Shown here in pieces: positions 41,011 through 49,009 of a stretch of 64,000 bases of DNA. A program made the position numbers and the translations under genes. Within the stretch, counting starts at the first letter, position 1; every line of letters starts with the position of its first letter. Source of the stretch: an alpha proteobacterium U9-1i. GTDB taxonomy: Bacteria > Pseudomonadota > Alphaproteobacteria > Caulobacterales > Aquidulcibacteraceae. The DNA lies in NCBI GenBank assembly GCA_000974665.1, contig BBSY01000002.1, positions 1,612,001 through 1,676,000 of the forward strand, in the 5' to 3' direction. The notes under the pieces are model-generated. The model did no database searches. It saw nothing but the letters and a program-made list of their open reading frames with translations, and had not been told where the DNA came from.

Positions 41011-41646
41011 TCACCACCGCAAAAATTTGGAGCCGATCAAGCCCCCAAGCGCCGCGCACAACGCGATCGCCGCGACGTACCACGTCGTGACGAACGCAAT
41101 GGAATCCACAGGGCAATACATCGAATAAGCCATTGCGCCGATACCGCCAGACACCGCTCCGATCGCAGCCCCTGTCAGTGCAAGCCGTGTCGGCGCGAGC
41201 CCTCGGATCAGCCAGAGCAGCAGCGCCGCCGTCGGCGCCGCAAGCACGGGCACCAACACCAGGCACCACGGAAAGCCGCCGCCCATCCAAGCGTCCATCC
41301 GGTCCTGCGGCGCTTCGCCCATCAGCGCGATGACGGTGGCCAGGATCGCTGCGGCGACGAAGATCGCCACTACCGCTATGCGCCAGCCGAGCGGTCGGCC
41401 GGGCCGCGCAAGCCGCAACGCCAACGGCAGCACCATTGCCGCCGCGAACGCGGAGAAAACTGATTTCCACATCACGGGCATCCGCGCGGCCGCCATGTCG
41501 TCGCGCACCCCGAGAGCGATCACGACAATCAAAGCCGCAATCAGCAAGCCGCCCAGCAATGTGGCCGCCAGACGCCACACCCATTGCTTGCGGTCGGCGG
41601 GCTCAACCCCACGCGCCAGCATGTCGATGAGTTGATCGGTCTTCAC
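41011..41646 (-). CDS. nrsF: NrsF family (DUF1109) anti-sigma factor
   Basis: A 211-residue protein with six transmembrane helices. KTDQLIDMLARGVEPAD opens it, typical of DUF1109/NrsF. The two cysteines, in FPWCLVL (about residue 128) and MYCPVDS (about 176), match the pair required by Caulobacter NrsF to release SigF under chromate or cadmium stress. GTG 41646 overlaps the sigF stop by 4 bp (GTGA), so sigma and anti-sigma are translationally coupled. Confidence 0.9.
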   Translation of the reverse strand: MKTDQLIDMLARGVEPADRKQWVWRLAATLLGGLLIAALIVVIALGVRDDMAAARMPVMWKSVFSAFAAAMVLPLALRLARPGRPLGWRIAVVAIFVAAAILATVIALMGEAPQDRMDAWMGGGFPWCLVLVPVLAAPTAALLLWLIRGLAPTRLALTGAAIGAVSGGIGAMAYSMYCPVDSIAFVTTWYVAAIALCAALGGLIGSKFLRW

Positions 41647-42197
41647 GCGCTTTGCTCCGTTTCACGGCCCATCAGGCGCATGAGCGCCTTCATGCCGCGA
41701 TGAATGGAAATCTTGATGTCGGACTCGCTGAGGCCCGTCAGATCCGCAGCCTCCCGCACGCTTTTTTCTTCGAGCTTCACCAGTTCGATGGCGCGGCGTT
41801 GCTTGGGGGGCAGTTTTGCGAGCAGCGCGTTTACGTCGCGCTTGGCGTCGCTCGCGTCGATGTCGGGATCGGCTTCGCCGATCTCATGGTCGTCTATGGA
41901 ATCGTGGGCGCCGCGCCTTTTGGTGCGGCGGAGATGATCGATCAGCCGGTAGCGTGCGATCGCGTACATCCAAGCCGTGAGCGGGAAGGTGGGGTCATAG
42001 GTGTCGCGCCTCGTGTGCAAGGCCACGAGCGTCTCCTGCACGAGGTCCTCGGCATCCTCTGGATTGCCGCGCAGCCGGTTGCGGAAAAATGCACGCAATA
42101 AGCCCGCCGCCGCGCCGAGGAATGCACGATGGGCGGCCTCATCCCCGTTGAGGCCAGCGAGCACCCACGCCCGCAGCTGCGCTTCATTGGCCATCAT
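41643..42197 (-). CDS. sigF: ECF sigma factor SigF
   Basis: A 184-residue ECF sigma factor. Region 2 has DAEDLVQETLVALHTRRDTYDP and AWMYAIARYRLIDHLRR; region 4 has LPPKQRRAIELVKLEEKSVREAA and TGLSESDIKISIHRGMKAL for -35 recognition. Pairing with an NrsF gene identifies the SigF group. ATG 42197 or 42194 both serve as start. The promoter GTAACC-N16-CGTA just upstream indicates autoregulation, with a leader of about 10 nt and no visible Shine-Dalgarno. Confidence 0.92.
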   Translation of the reverse strand: MMANEAQLRAWVLAGLNGDEAAHRAFLGAAAGLLRAFFRNRLRGNPEDAEDLVQETLVALHTRRDTYDPTFPLTAWMYAIARYRLIDHLRRTKRRGAHDSIDDHEIGEADPDIDASDAKRDVNALLAKLPPKQRRAIELVKLEEKSVREAADLTGLSESDIKISIHRGMKALMRLMGRETEQSA

Positions 42198-42213
42198 GAC
42201 GGCTTAAGGGAGA

Positions 42214-42239
42214 TACGGCCGCCCGGTCCATCCGGTTAC
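42214..42239 (-). promoter_or_regulatory. Autoregulatory SigF-type promoter
   Basis: On the minus strand GTAACC (42239-42234), a 16-nt spacer and CGTA (42217-42214). The -35 box overlaps the stop codon of pheA (42236-42238), so sigF is transcribed from inside the end of the pheA gene. Same -35 and spacing as the promoter before doxX. Confidence 0.65.
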
Positions 42240-43078
42240 GGCGCTGCGTTCCGGTAGGGATCGGCCTTGTAGATCCCCAGAACCCTGAGCGACGTAGAGA
42301 AAAATCCGAGTTCCTCAAGCGCCAGCTTCAGCCCGCGCTCGCTGGGGTGTCCGACCACCTCCGCGTAGAACATCGCCGCGGAGAAACCGCCGCCTTCGAG
42401 ATAGCTCTCAAGTTTCGTCATGTTGACGCCATTGGTGGCGAAGCCGCCGAGAGCTTTGTACAGCGCGGCCGGCACGTTGCGCACACGGAAGACGAAGCTC
42501 GTCATGCACGGGCCATCTTCAAGTTCCGCATCATCCGGTTCGCGCGCGAACACAAGGAAGCGCGTGGTGTTGTGCTCGGCGTCCGCCACATCTGCCTTAA
42601 GAATTTCAAGCCCGTAAATCTGCGCCGCCAACGATGACGCGAGCGCGCCGATGCTCGGATCGCCAAGCTCGGCGATCTCGCGCGCAGCGCCTGCTGTGTC
42701 GGCGGTCTTCACCGCATCGAGCCCCATTGACCGCAACACCTTGCGGCATTGCCCTAACGCCTGCGGATGGCTGCGTACCGCTTTCAAAGTCGAAAGCGAC
42801 GCGCCTTTGACGCCAAGCAATTGGTGGCGGATCGGCACGAAACGTTCGCCGACAACATAGAGGTTCGATTCCGGAATGAGGTGGTGCACATCCGCGACGC
42901 GGCCAGCGACCGAATTTTCGATCGGGATCATCGCGTAGCGCGCTTGGCCTTCCTTCACTGCCGCGAACGCGTCCTCGAAGCTGGGGCACGGCAACGGCTC
43001 GAGTTCCGGATACGCGGCGTGCGCGGCGATATGCGAGTTCGCGCCGGGCTCGCCTTGGAAGGAGATGCGGTCAGTCAT
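42236..43078 (-). CDS. pheA: Prephenate dehydratase
   Basis: A 280-residue monofunctional enzyme that turns prephenate into phenylpyruvate for phenylalanine. ISFQGEPGANSHIAAHAAYPE and the conserved MIPIENSVAGRVADVH lie in the catalytic domain, HNTTRFLVFARE is the motif near the active site, and a C-terminal ACT domain includes KLESYLEGGGFSAAMFYAEV for phenylalanine feedback. It lacks a mutase domain, so it relies on the separate chorismate mutase at 10369. It is followed by sigF on the same strand. Confidence 0.94.
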   Translation of the reverse strand: MTDRISFQGEPGANSHIAAHAAYPELEPLPCPSFEDAFAAVKEGQARYAMIPIENSVAGRVADVHHLIPESNLYVVGERFVPIRHQLLGVKGASLSTLKAVRSHPQALGQCRKVLRSMGLDAVKTADTAGAAREIAELGDPSIGALASSLAAQIYGLEILKADVADAEHNTTRFLVFAREPDDAELEDGPCMTSFVFRVRNVPAALYKALGGFATNGVNMTKLESYLEGGGFSAAMFYAEVVGHPSERGLKLALEELGFFSTSLRVLGIYKADPYRNAAP

Positions 43079-43128
43079 GGCGCCGAAGCGTTAGCCTCTG
43101 CGCGCGATCTCGGGTAGAGCCTTCACCC

Positions 43129-44007
43129 ATGGCGATCGCGGTCGAGACAGCCGTTCTTACCCAGACGCGCAACGCGTTGCGCGCGATGTTGGCTCTGCCT
43201 GCTGCGCGGGCGCCTGGACTGGCAAAGGTCGAAGACCTCGAAATTCCAGGCGCTGCAGGGCAATTGCGCGCGCGCTATTACGAACCGCACGGCGCAATAG
43301 CCGACCCGTTGTTCGTTTATTTCCATGGCGGCGGCTTTGTTTGCTGCGACATCGACACGCACGATTCCGTTTGCTCTTGGCTCGCGAAAGGCGCGAACGC
43401 CCGGCTTTTGTCTGTCGGCTATCGCCTTGCGCCCGAGGCCCGCTTTCCAAGCCAGCTTGACGATGCGCGCGCCGCCTGCGCGTGGGCGTTTCAAAACGCC
43501 CACAGATTTGGCGCTTCGTCCAACCGGATCGTGCTCGGCGGCGATAGCGCCGGCGCTTATCTCGCCGCAACCTGCGCGCTGGAAATCAACACGCAATCGC
43601 CGGGCGCGATCCCGCTGCAAGTGCTGTTCTATCCGCTCATCCACGTCGAAGACGGTTTGTGGGCGGAGGAGGAATTGCGCAATTTCCGCTTCCTTGGCCG
43701 TCTCGCCGCCTTCTACATCGCCCGCAGCCTGGGCGAACCGATGCCGTCGCTCCTCGCTCACGAACTCGCGGGTTCGCCTACGACGATCATCGCCGGCGGC
43801 GGCCCAATGGATCCCGTGCGCGCCGACGTGAAGGCTTACGCTGATGCGCTCACCCGTGCAGGCGTGCGCGTGGTCGAGAAAAAATACCCGGTGCTTATGC
43901 ATGGCGGGCTGAATTTCACGGCATTCTCAAAAGTCGCGCGCGACGTGCTCACGCATGTCGGTGAAGCAGCACGGCAAGAATTGAAGGGCGAGGGGAGAAA
44001 CGCATGA
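43129..44007 (+). CDS. Alpha/beta hydrolase of the HSL (hormone-sensitive lipase) family
   Basis: A 292-residue esterase. YFHGGGFVCCDIDTHDS contains the HGGG oxyanion motif (about residues 66-69), SVGYRLAPEARFPSQLDDA is the family-specific block, and VLGGDSAGAYLAA carries the nucleophilic serine in GDSAG. The catalytic aspartate and histidine fit GPMDPVRAD and LMHGGLNF. Acetyl or short-chain esters are the usual substrates. It overlaps the following lipoprotein gene by 4 bp. Confidence 0.9.
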   Translation: MAIAVETAVLTQTRNALRAMLALPAARAPGLAKVEDLEIPGAAGQLRARYYEPHGAIADPLFVYFHGGGFVCCDIDTHDSVCSWLAKGANARLLSVGYRLAPEARFPSQLDDARAACAWAFQNAHRFGASSNRIVLGGDSAGAYLAATCALEINTQSPGAIPLQVLFYPLIHVEDGLWAEEELRNFRFLGRLAAFYIARSLGEPMPSLLAHELAGSPTTIIAGGGPMDPVRADVKAYADALTRAGVRVVEKKYPVLMHGGLNFTAFSKVARDVLTHVGEAARQELKGEGRNA

Positions 44008-44564
44008 GGGTGTGGCTATGTGTTGCGTCGGCGCTTGCGCTGGCCGCCTGCGGCGATACACGCGAACCAACGGCGCAAGTGAGTCCCGCGGGCGAGTGCG
44101 CCGTCAATGCGGCTCATCCTTGGAACGCTGCGGGCACGACATTGAGCGTCGAGGCGTCCACCTCCGGCCCCGATTGCGCGCTCGCCGAAGCGACGCTCAC
44201 CATTCGGGCTCCTGCTGGCGAGATTTTATGGACCGAATCTTACCCCAGTGCGCGCGTGATGATTCTGGCCGACGCGACGAACCCGCAGAGCATGCAAACC
44301 GCGCTCAACGAATGGATCAGCTTCGAGAACACGACGATCCCAACCAGCGGCGCACTGCCGGATTGGCCCCAAGGCCAAGCCTATCCGCCAAACGGCGAGT
44401 TTCCATTTTATCCAGAGGAAGGCACAGACCGCGCCGACTATATGGCGCTGCGCGGCCGCGACGCGCCGCTCTTCTGCTACGTGCAGGGCATGGAGAGCCT
44501 TGCCTGCCTGGTTTGGGAAAACGGCGCACTCACCAAGGTCGGCGTGCAAACGTTCCCCGGGTGA
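44004..44564 (+). CDS. Lipoprotein of unknown function
   Basis: A 186-residue lipoprotein: signal VASALALAACGD with lipobox LAAC. The mature domain contains four further cysteines (GECAVN, PDCALAE, LFCYVQ and LACLVW), suggesting two disulfides, and short acidic loops with EEGTDRADYMALRGRD. I do not recognise the family. The ATG overlaps the hydrolase stop (ATGA). Its stop abuts that of the convergent TPR gene with no spacer. Confidence 0.72.
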   Translation: MRVWLCVASALALAACGDTREPTAQVSPAGECAVNAAHPWNAAGTTLSVEASTSGPDCALAEATLTIRAPAGEILWTESYPSARVMILADATNPQSMQTALNEWISFENTTIPTSGALPDWPQGQAYPPNGEFPFYPEEGTDRADYMALRGRDAPLFCYVQGMESLACLVWENGALTKVGVQTFPG

Positions 44565-45911
44565 TTACGGCGTAAGGCCGTATTCCTCCCAGGTGCGCGT
44601 CATCTCTCGATCCATTGCGCGCGCCGCCGCGAGATCGGCCGCGCTCTCCGCGGCACGCCCGAGCCGCGCCGCCGCCACCCCGCGTCCGTAGCGTGCGTGC
44701 GCGTGTGTGTCGCTTGCGCGCACCGCCGCGTCGAAATCGTTCCAGGCCTCCTGGTTGCGGTTTTCGCGCAAGTTCAAAAGGCCGCGGCTATCAAGGTAGT
44801 CCGCGTTGGCGGGTTCAGCGGTGATTGCCGCGTCGCAATGGGCGCGCGCCACTTCAAGTTCGCGCTCCGCCACCGCTCGCGCCCAGCACGCACTGTTGCG
44901 ATAGGCCGGATCGTTCGGCGCGAGTGATACCGCTTGATCAAAATCGGCGATGGCGCGGATCGGATCACGCAAGCCATATTCATAGACCAGCCCGCGCGTA
45001 TTGAGGTCCGTGGGGTTCACCCGGATCGCCAAAGCGCGGTCGAGATCAACCAGCGCCTGATCGTAATGGCCCTGCACGCGATACGCATCGCCGCGATTGC
45101 CAAGTGCGTCGGCGTAGTTGGGATTGATCCCAAGTGTTGCGGTCCAATCCGTCACCGCGCCGGGCACGTCATTCAACGCCCATTTCGCGTTGCCGCGATT
45201 GAACAACGCCGCGACGTCTGTCGGATCGCGACGCGCGCCCGCATCGTATTGCGCCATGGCTGCAGCGTAGTCGCCGCGCGCGTAGAAGATGTTGCCACGG
45301 TCCACCTGCACGGCGGCGTTGGCGTCCAGCAATAGTGCGCGGTCATAGTCTGCTAGAGCACGGTCAAGGTCCTGCTTGCCGTACTGGTAGGCGTTGCCGC
45401 GTCGGATCAGATCGTTCGCGGTTTCGCGGCGCGACAGCAGCGTGTCGTAATCAGCAATCGCGCGATCGAAATCGGCGAGGCCGTATTGATACGTGTCGGC
45501 GCGTCCGCCCAGCGCATCGAGTGAATCCGGCCGCACGCGCAGCGCCTCATCGTAATTGGTCAATGCGCCTTGAAAATCACGCGTCTGGTACATGGCCAGC
45601 GCGCGCCCATAATAGGCGTCGTGCTCGCGGAAACCCAATTCGATCGCGCGATTATAATCTTCGATCGCCGCCGCCCAAGAGGATGCGCGCGCGCGCTCCT
45701 TGGCGCGATTATAGGTGGCGATGGCGACGTTCTCTTGCGTTTCAATCTGCGCGCCGATGATCGCCGTGCAGGCGTTCACTGCGACATCGACCTCGAAGGC
45801 GAGCTCTTGATTGACGCAGCGCGTCCATTGCTCAGCCAGTTGCGGCGCTTGCGCGGCGGCGGGGCTCGCCAACGCGAACGCGGCCAACCCGGAGAAAATC
45901 ACCCGACGCAT
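44565..45911 (-). CDS. Exported tetratricopeptide repeat protein
   Basis: A 448-residue protein: signal peptide (GLAAFALASPAAAQ), then about ten TPR units with recurring patterns of AIEDYNRAIELG, ALADYDRAL and GNAYQYGKQDLD. TPR domains are protein-interaction scaffolds; the partner is unknown. GLADFDRAIADYDTLL and RDPIRAIADFDQAVSLAP illustrate the 34-residue repeat. ATG 45911 is chosen; an earlier frame start has no signal-peptide logic. It converges with the lipoprotein gene. Confidence 0.83.
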   Translation of the reverse strand: MRRVIFSGLAAFALASPAAAQAPQLAEQWTRCVNQELAFEVDVAVNACTAIIGAQIETQENVAIATYNRAKERARASSWAAAIEDYNRAIELGFREHDAYYGRALAMYQTRDFQGALTNYDEALRVRPDSLDALGGRADTYQYGLADFDRAIADYDTLLSRRETANDLIRRGNAYQYGKQDLDRALADYDRALLLDANAAVQVDRGNIFYARGDYAAAMAQYDAGARRDPTDVAALFNRGNAKWALNDVPGAVTDWTATLGINPNYADALGNRGDAYRVQGHYDQALVDLDRALAIRVNPTDLNTRGLVYEYGLRDPIRAIADFDQAVSLAPNDPAYRNSACWARAVAERELEVARAHCDAAITAEPANADYLDSRGLLNLRENRNQEAWNDFDAAVRASDTHAHARYGRGVAAARLGRAAESAADLAAARAMDREMTRTWEEYGLTP

Positions 45912-45975
45912 GCAAACTCTCCCCACAACATTGCTTCAGGTTCACTCGCCAACAGTCGCGTCGCAAGCGGGAAAA

Positions 45976-46692
45976 TCAGCGCTTCGCCAGCGTTTGACGC
46001 GCCAGTTCGAGATCGGGCGGGCTGTCGACCCCTTTCGGGAAATCGTCGATGATATCGGCGGCGATAGTCATGCCCATTTCGAGCGCGCGCATCTGTTCAA
46101 GGTTTTCGCGCTTCTCGAGCGGTGAGGGCAGGCCGGCGATAAACCGCGACAGCGCTTCACGGCGATAGACGTATATGCCTACGTGCCGCATCACCGGGCC
46201 TTCGCCCCACGGTGCAGCCGCGCGGGTAAAAGCAAGACAGCGTCCGTCTTCGGCGCGGATCGCTTTCACAACGTTGGGATTGTCGCGATCCGCTGGGTTG
46301 GTCGATGGCGAAACCAAGGTCGCAATATCCACCCCAGGCCGAAGCGCTGCGACGGCGCGCGAGATATCCGCTGAGCGCATTGTCGGCATATCGCCTTGCA
46401 GGTTCACAACGACGTCGTGCTTGTGTTCTGGGTCGAACAATTCGAGCGCCACATGCACCCGGTCCGAGCCGGACGGCAGCGCGGGGTCGGTCAGGATCGC
46501 GTCCGCCCCGGCGGCGTGGGCGGCGGCCGCGATCTCACGCTCGGCGGCGGCGACCAGCACGGGCCCCGCATTGGCCCCAAGCCCGATCTCGATCATCCAG
46601 GCGATCATCGCCCGCCCATGGATATCGGCGAGCGGCTTATTGGGTAGCCGGGTGGAGGCCAAGCGGGCCGGGATGACGACGATCGGGTTCAT
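45976..46692 (-). CDS. kdsB: 3-deoxy-manno-octulosonate cytidylyltransferase
   Basis: A 238-residue CMP-Kdo synthetase, which activates Kdo for lipopolysaccharide inner-core synthesis. VVIPARLASTRLPNKPLADI.GRAMI carries the CTP-binding RLxSxRLPxKP motif, DVVVNLQGDMPTM holds the metal aspartates, and RHVGIYVYRREALSRF is diagnostic. It stands alone, 146 bp from the divergent cytochrome gene. Confidence 0.94.
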   Translation of the reverse strand: MNPIVVIPARLASTRLPNKPLADIHGRAMIAWMIEIGLGANAGPVLVAAAEREIAAAAHAAGADAILTDPALPSGSDRVHVALELFDPEHKHDVVVNLQGDMPTMRSADISRAVAALRPGVDIATLVSPSTNPADRDNPNVVKAIRAEDGRCLAFTRAAAPWGEGPVMRHVGIYVYRREALSRFIAGLPSPLEKRENLEQMRALEMGMTIAADIIDDFPKGVDSPPDLELARQTLAKR

Positions 46693-46838
46693 GCCGCATG
46701 GCCTTGCCGTGCGGCGGTTCGCCGCGCAAGCGGGCCCAGACGCCGCAGCGACATTCGCCCGGCTTGGCGAGCCGCCCGACGCGCGTCATAAACCGGGCCG
46801 ATAAATTCAAGGCCGACACTTCCAACGTCAGGGTTCCC

Positions 46839-47474
46839 ATGAGCGACTTGCGCGCCAATTCCATCATCGGTGCGGTTATTGGTTCGGTGCTCGGCGTTAT
46901 GGGCATCGGCGTGTTGGCCGATTCGGTGTTCGCGCCGCACTATCCAGAAAAAGCGGGCTTCCTTCCGGTGGTGGAAGAAGTCTCGGCTGGCGGCGGGCCT
47001 GCCGCGCCGGCCGGTCCGCCAGATTTTGGAACCTTCTTCGCTGATCCAGCCGCGCTCGCCGAATTGGTGGCGCGCGGTGAACGCGAAATCGCCGCCTGCC
47101 GCTCCTGCCATACCTTCGACGCAGGCGGCGCCAACGGCACGGGCCCCAATCTCCACGACGCCTTCGGCCGCGCCGTCGCCAGTCATGCCGGCTTCACCTA
47201 TTCCGACGGCATGGCCGCCCATGGCGGGGCCTGGGATTATCTGGCGCTGAACGATTTCTTGTTGTCGCCGGCCCGCGCCGTGCCCGGAACGCGCATGGCC
47301 TATGCCGGCATTCGCCGAGACGAAGCCCGAGTCGCCGTCATCGCGTATCTGCGCTCGATCTCACCAAACAATGTGCCATTGCCCGCGCCGTTGCCGGTCG
47401 CCGCGCCTGTGGCAGAAGGCGAGGCCGCCGCAACACCTGCCGCCGCCGAAGGCGCCGCGCCCGCCGCGCCCTAA
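46839..47474 (+). CDS. Membrane-anchored c-type cytochrome
   Basis: A 211-residue protein with an uncleaved N-terminal helix (IIGAVIGSVLGVMGIGVLADS) and a class I cytochrome c domain. REIAACRSCHTFDAGGANGTGPNL has the CxxCH haem site, and GTRMAYAGIRRDEARVAVIAYL contains the methionine ligand. A Pro/Ala/Glu-rich tail follows. It resembles CycM-type electron carriers between the bc1 complex and the terminal oxidase. ATG 46839 is used. A bidirectional terminator follows 24 bp after the stop. Confidence 0.87.
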   Translation: MSDLRANSIIGAVIGSVLGVMGIGVLADSVFAPHYPEKAGFLPVVEEVSAGGGPAAPAGPPDFGTFFADPAALAELVARGEREIAACRSCHTFDAGGANGTGPNLHDAFGRAVASHAGFTYSDGMAAHGGAWDYLALNDFLLSPARAVPGTRMAYAGIRRDEARVAVIAYLRSISPNNVPLPAPLPVAAPVAEGEAAATPAAAEGAAPAAP

Positions 47475-47497
47475 GGTTCAGCGCTAAAGCGCACACA

Positions 47498-47529
47498 AAA
47501 ACGGCGTCTCCTTTCAGAGACGCCGTTTT
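47498..47529. terminator. Bidirectional Rho-independent terminator
   Basis: AAAACGGCGTCTC (47498-47510), a 6-nt loop and GAGACGCCGTTTT (47517-47529) form a perfect 13-bp stem with A/T tracts on both flanks. It serves the cytochrome gene (+) and the convergent MarR gene (-). Confidence 0.88.
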
Positions 47530-47551
47530 CATTTCGGCTTGCGCCTCAAGC

Positions 47552-47923
47552 TTACGAAGCCAGTTCCAGGCGCGGGCGCACTGCGGCCGGTTCGCCCTCA
47601 AGGATCGCCGCGCCAAGCTGACCCAAGAAGGTGTCGCCCTTTTCGGTGCGCTCGATGAACACGTTACGGCCGTCCTTCGGATCGCGGCGGCGCTGGACGA
47701 AGCCCAGCTTCGACAACGTGTCGAGCGCGCGCGTGATCGCCGGCTTGCCGACGTTGAGCGTGGCGGCCAGGCCGCGCACGGTTTGCGGTGTGGGGTCGAG
47801 GCCGACCGTCATGAGCACCGCCAATTGGCGGGCCGTGAGGTCAGGGGCTTCCGAGCGAACGGTTTGAACCGTCACTCGCCGCCACAAATCCAATGCTTCG
47901 ACGTGATCGCGAGCCAGTTCCAT
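47552..47923 (-). CDS. MarR family transcriptional regulator
   Basis: A 123-residue regulator, short for the family. The winged helix covers LTARQLAVLMTVGLD, TVRGLAATLNVGKPAITRALDTLSKLGF (recognition helix) and VQRRRDPKDGRNVFIERTEKG (wing). MarR proteins sense small molecules or oxidants and repress nearby genes. GGAGG lies 6 bases before ATG 47923. It diverges from the M23 gene 217 bp away, and an imperfect palindrome lies in that region. Confidence 0.87.
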   Translation of the reverse strand: MELARDHVEALDLWRRVTVQTVRSEAPDLTARQLAVLMTVGLDPTPQTVRGLAATLNVGKPAITRALDTLSKLGFVQRRRDPKDGRNVFIERTEKGDTFLGQLGAAILEGEPAAVRPRLELAS

Positions 47924-48038
47924 GTGCCGCCTCCGGGTTGAATCGATAACGAGAGGATTCGCCGATTTGGTGGTTCTTGCAAGCCCGAAACCACAACATC
48001 TTGTGCAGAAGGTATCCCGACAGCACCAGGGATAGTTA

Positions 48039-48069
48039 ACGATCCGGAATGGGAATCATTCGGCATCGT
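48039..48069. promoter_or_regulatory. Imperfect palindrome in the marR-M23 intergenic region
   Basis: ACGATCCGGAATG (48039-48051) and CATTCGGCATCGT (48057-48069) form a dyad with a 5-bp centre and two mismatched pairs. It lies between the divergent MarR and M23 genes. A regulator-binding role is a guess from symmetry and position. Confidence 0.35.
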
Positions 48070-48139
48070 CCCGTATGCGAAACAAAATGGCGACCGATAC
48101 CGCGCCTCCGCCTAACTTGGCGGCCCTCGGGAGGGCGTC

Positions 48140-49009
48140 ATGTTCGGTTTTGTGCGCGGTATAGTGTGGGGCGCGGTGTTGATCGCAGCCGGCTGGGTCG
48201 GTGGTTCAATCTATCCAGCGCCGTCGACGATCACCGCACCCATCGCCGCGCGCGCGCCAAACCTCGCGGCGCGATTGGGCGTCAGCAACGTCACCTTCGA
48301 ACGCTTGAGCGCAATGATGTCGGAAGAGCAGGCGCTGCGCTTCCGGCACGACGCTGCCGCGATTGCAGCGCGCGCCGGCGAAGCGATCATTGTTGAGAGC
48401 GACGACAAGGCCGAACTTGCCGAAACGTTGGCGGCGCTTCCAGACGCGGAACAAAATACGCCACGCCTTGTGTCGTCAGCGTCGTTTGAAGAAGCGCTCT
48501 ACGTTTGCCCAGGCATGACGGTTTCGAACGCGCCCGCCGCCGACGCAGCGCGTCGCGTACGCACATATGCGAGCATCGTCGATGTGCAGGGTGTGCGCGT
48601 TGCAGTGAACCCAACTCAAGGCGCGTGTCTGTCGTCAGCGTTCGGACCGCGTGGACGCGGCAACCACAAGGGTCTCGACTTCCACGCCGCCGCCGGCGGC
48701 CCGATCCTCGCCGCGGCTGCAGGCACAGTGCTTGAGCGCCGCTATCGCGACGATTACGGCAATATGCTGCTGATCGATCACGGCGGCGGCGTCTATACGC
48801 GCTACGCGCACCTCTCGAGCTTCGCCGATGGCGTTGTTGAAGGCGCGACCGTAACGGCAGGGCAACGGCTCGGCCTTATGGGCAACACCGCGAGCTACCA
48901 AATTCCGATCCACCTGCACTACGAAGTGTTGTTGGGTGACTACAACAATCCTCGCGGATCGTTCGGCCTAACGCCACATTCGCCGTTCGAGTTCAGAGCG
49001 CCGACCTAA
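48140..49009 (+). CDS. M23/LytM family peptidase
   Basis: A 289-residue exported protein. An N-terminal hydrophobic segment (VWGAVLIAAGWVGGSIYP) is a signal or anchor. The C-terminal LytM domain starts SSAFGPRGRGNHKGLDFHAA, giving the HxxxD metal motif, continues with LLIDHGGGVYTRYAHLSSF, and ends with IPIHLHYEVL, with HxH zinc and catalytic residues. All active-site positions are present, so it is probably an active endopeptidase for peptidoglycan. The FtsEX pathway often works through such proteins, but a link here is speculation. GGGAGGGCGTC precedes ATG 48140. Confidence 0.88.
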   Translation: MFGFVRGIVWGAVLIAAGWVGGSIYPAPSTITAPIAARAPNLAARLGVSNVTFERLSAMMSEEQALRFRHDAAAIAARAGEAIIVESDDKAELAETLAALPDAEQNTPRLVSSASFEEALYVCPGMTVSNAPAADAARRVRTYASIVDVQGVRVAVNPTQGACLSSAFGPRGRGNHKGLDFHAAAGGPILAAAAGTVLERRYRDDYGNMLLIDHGGGVYTRYAHLSSFADGVVEGATVTAGQRLGLMGNTASYQIPIHLHYEVLLGDYNNPRGSFGLTPHSPFEFRAPT

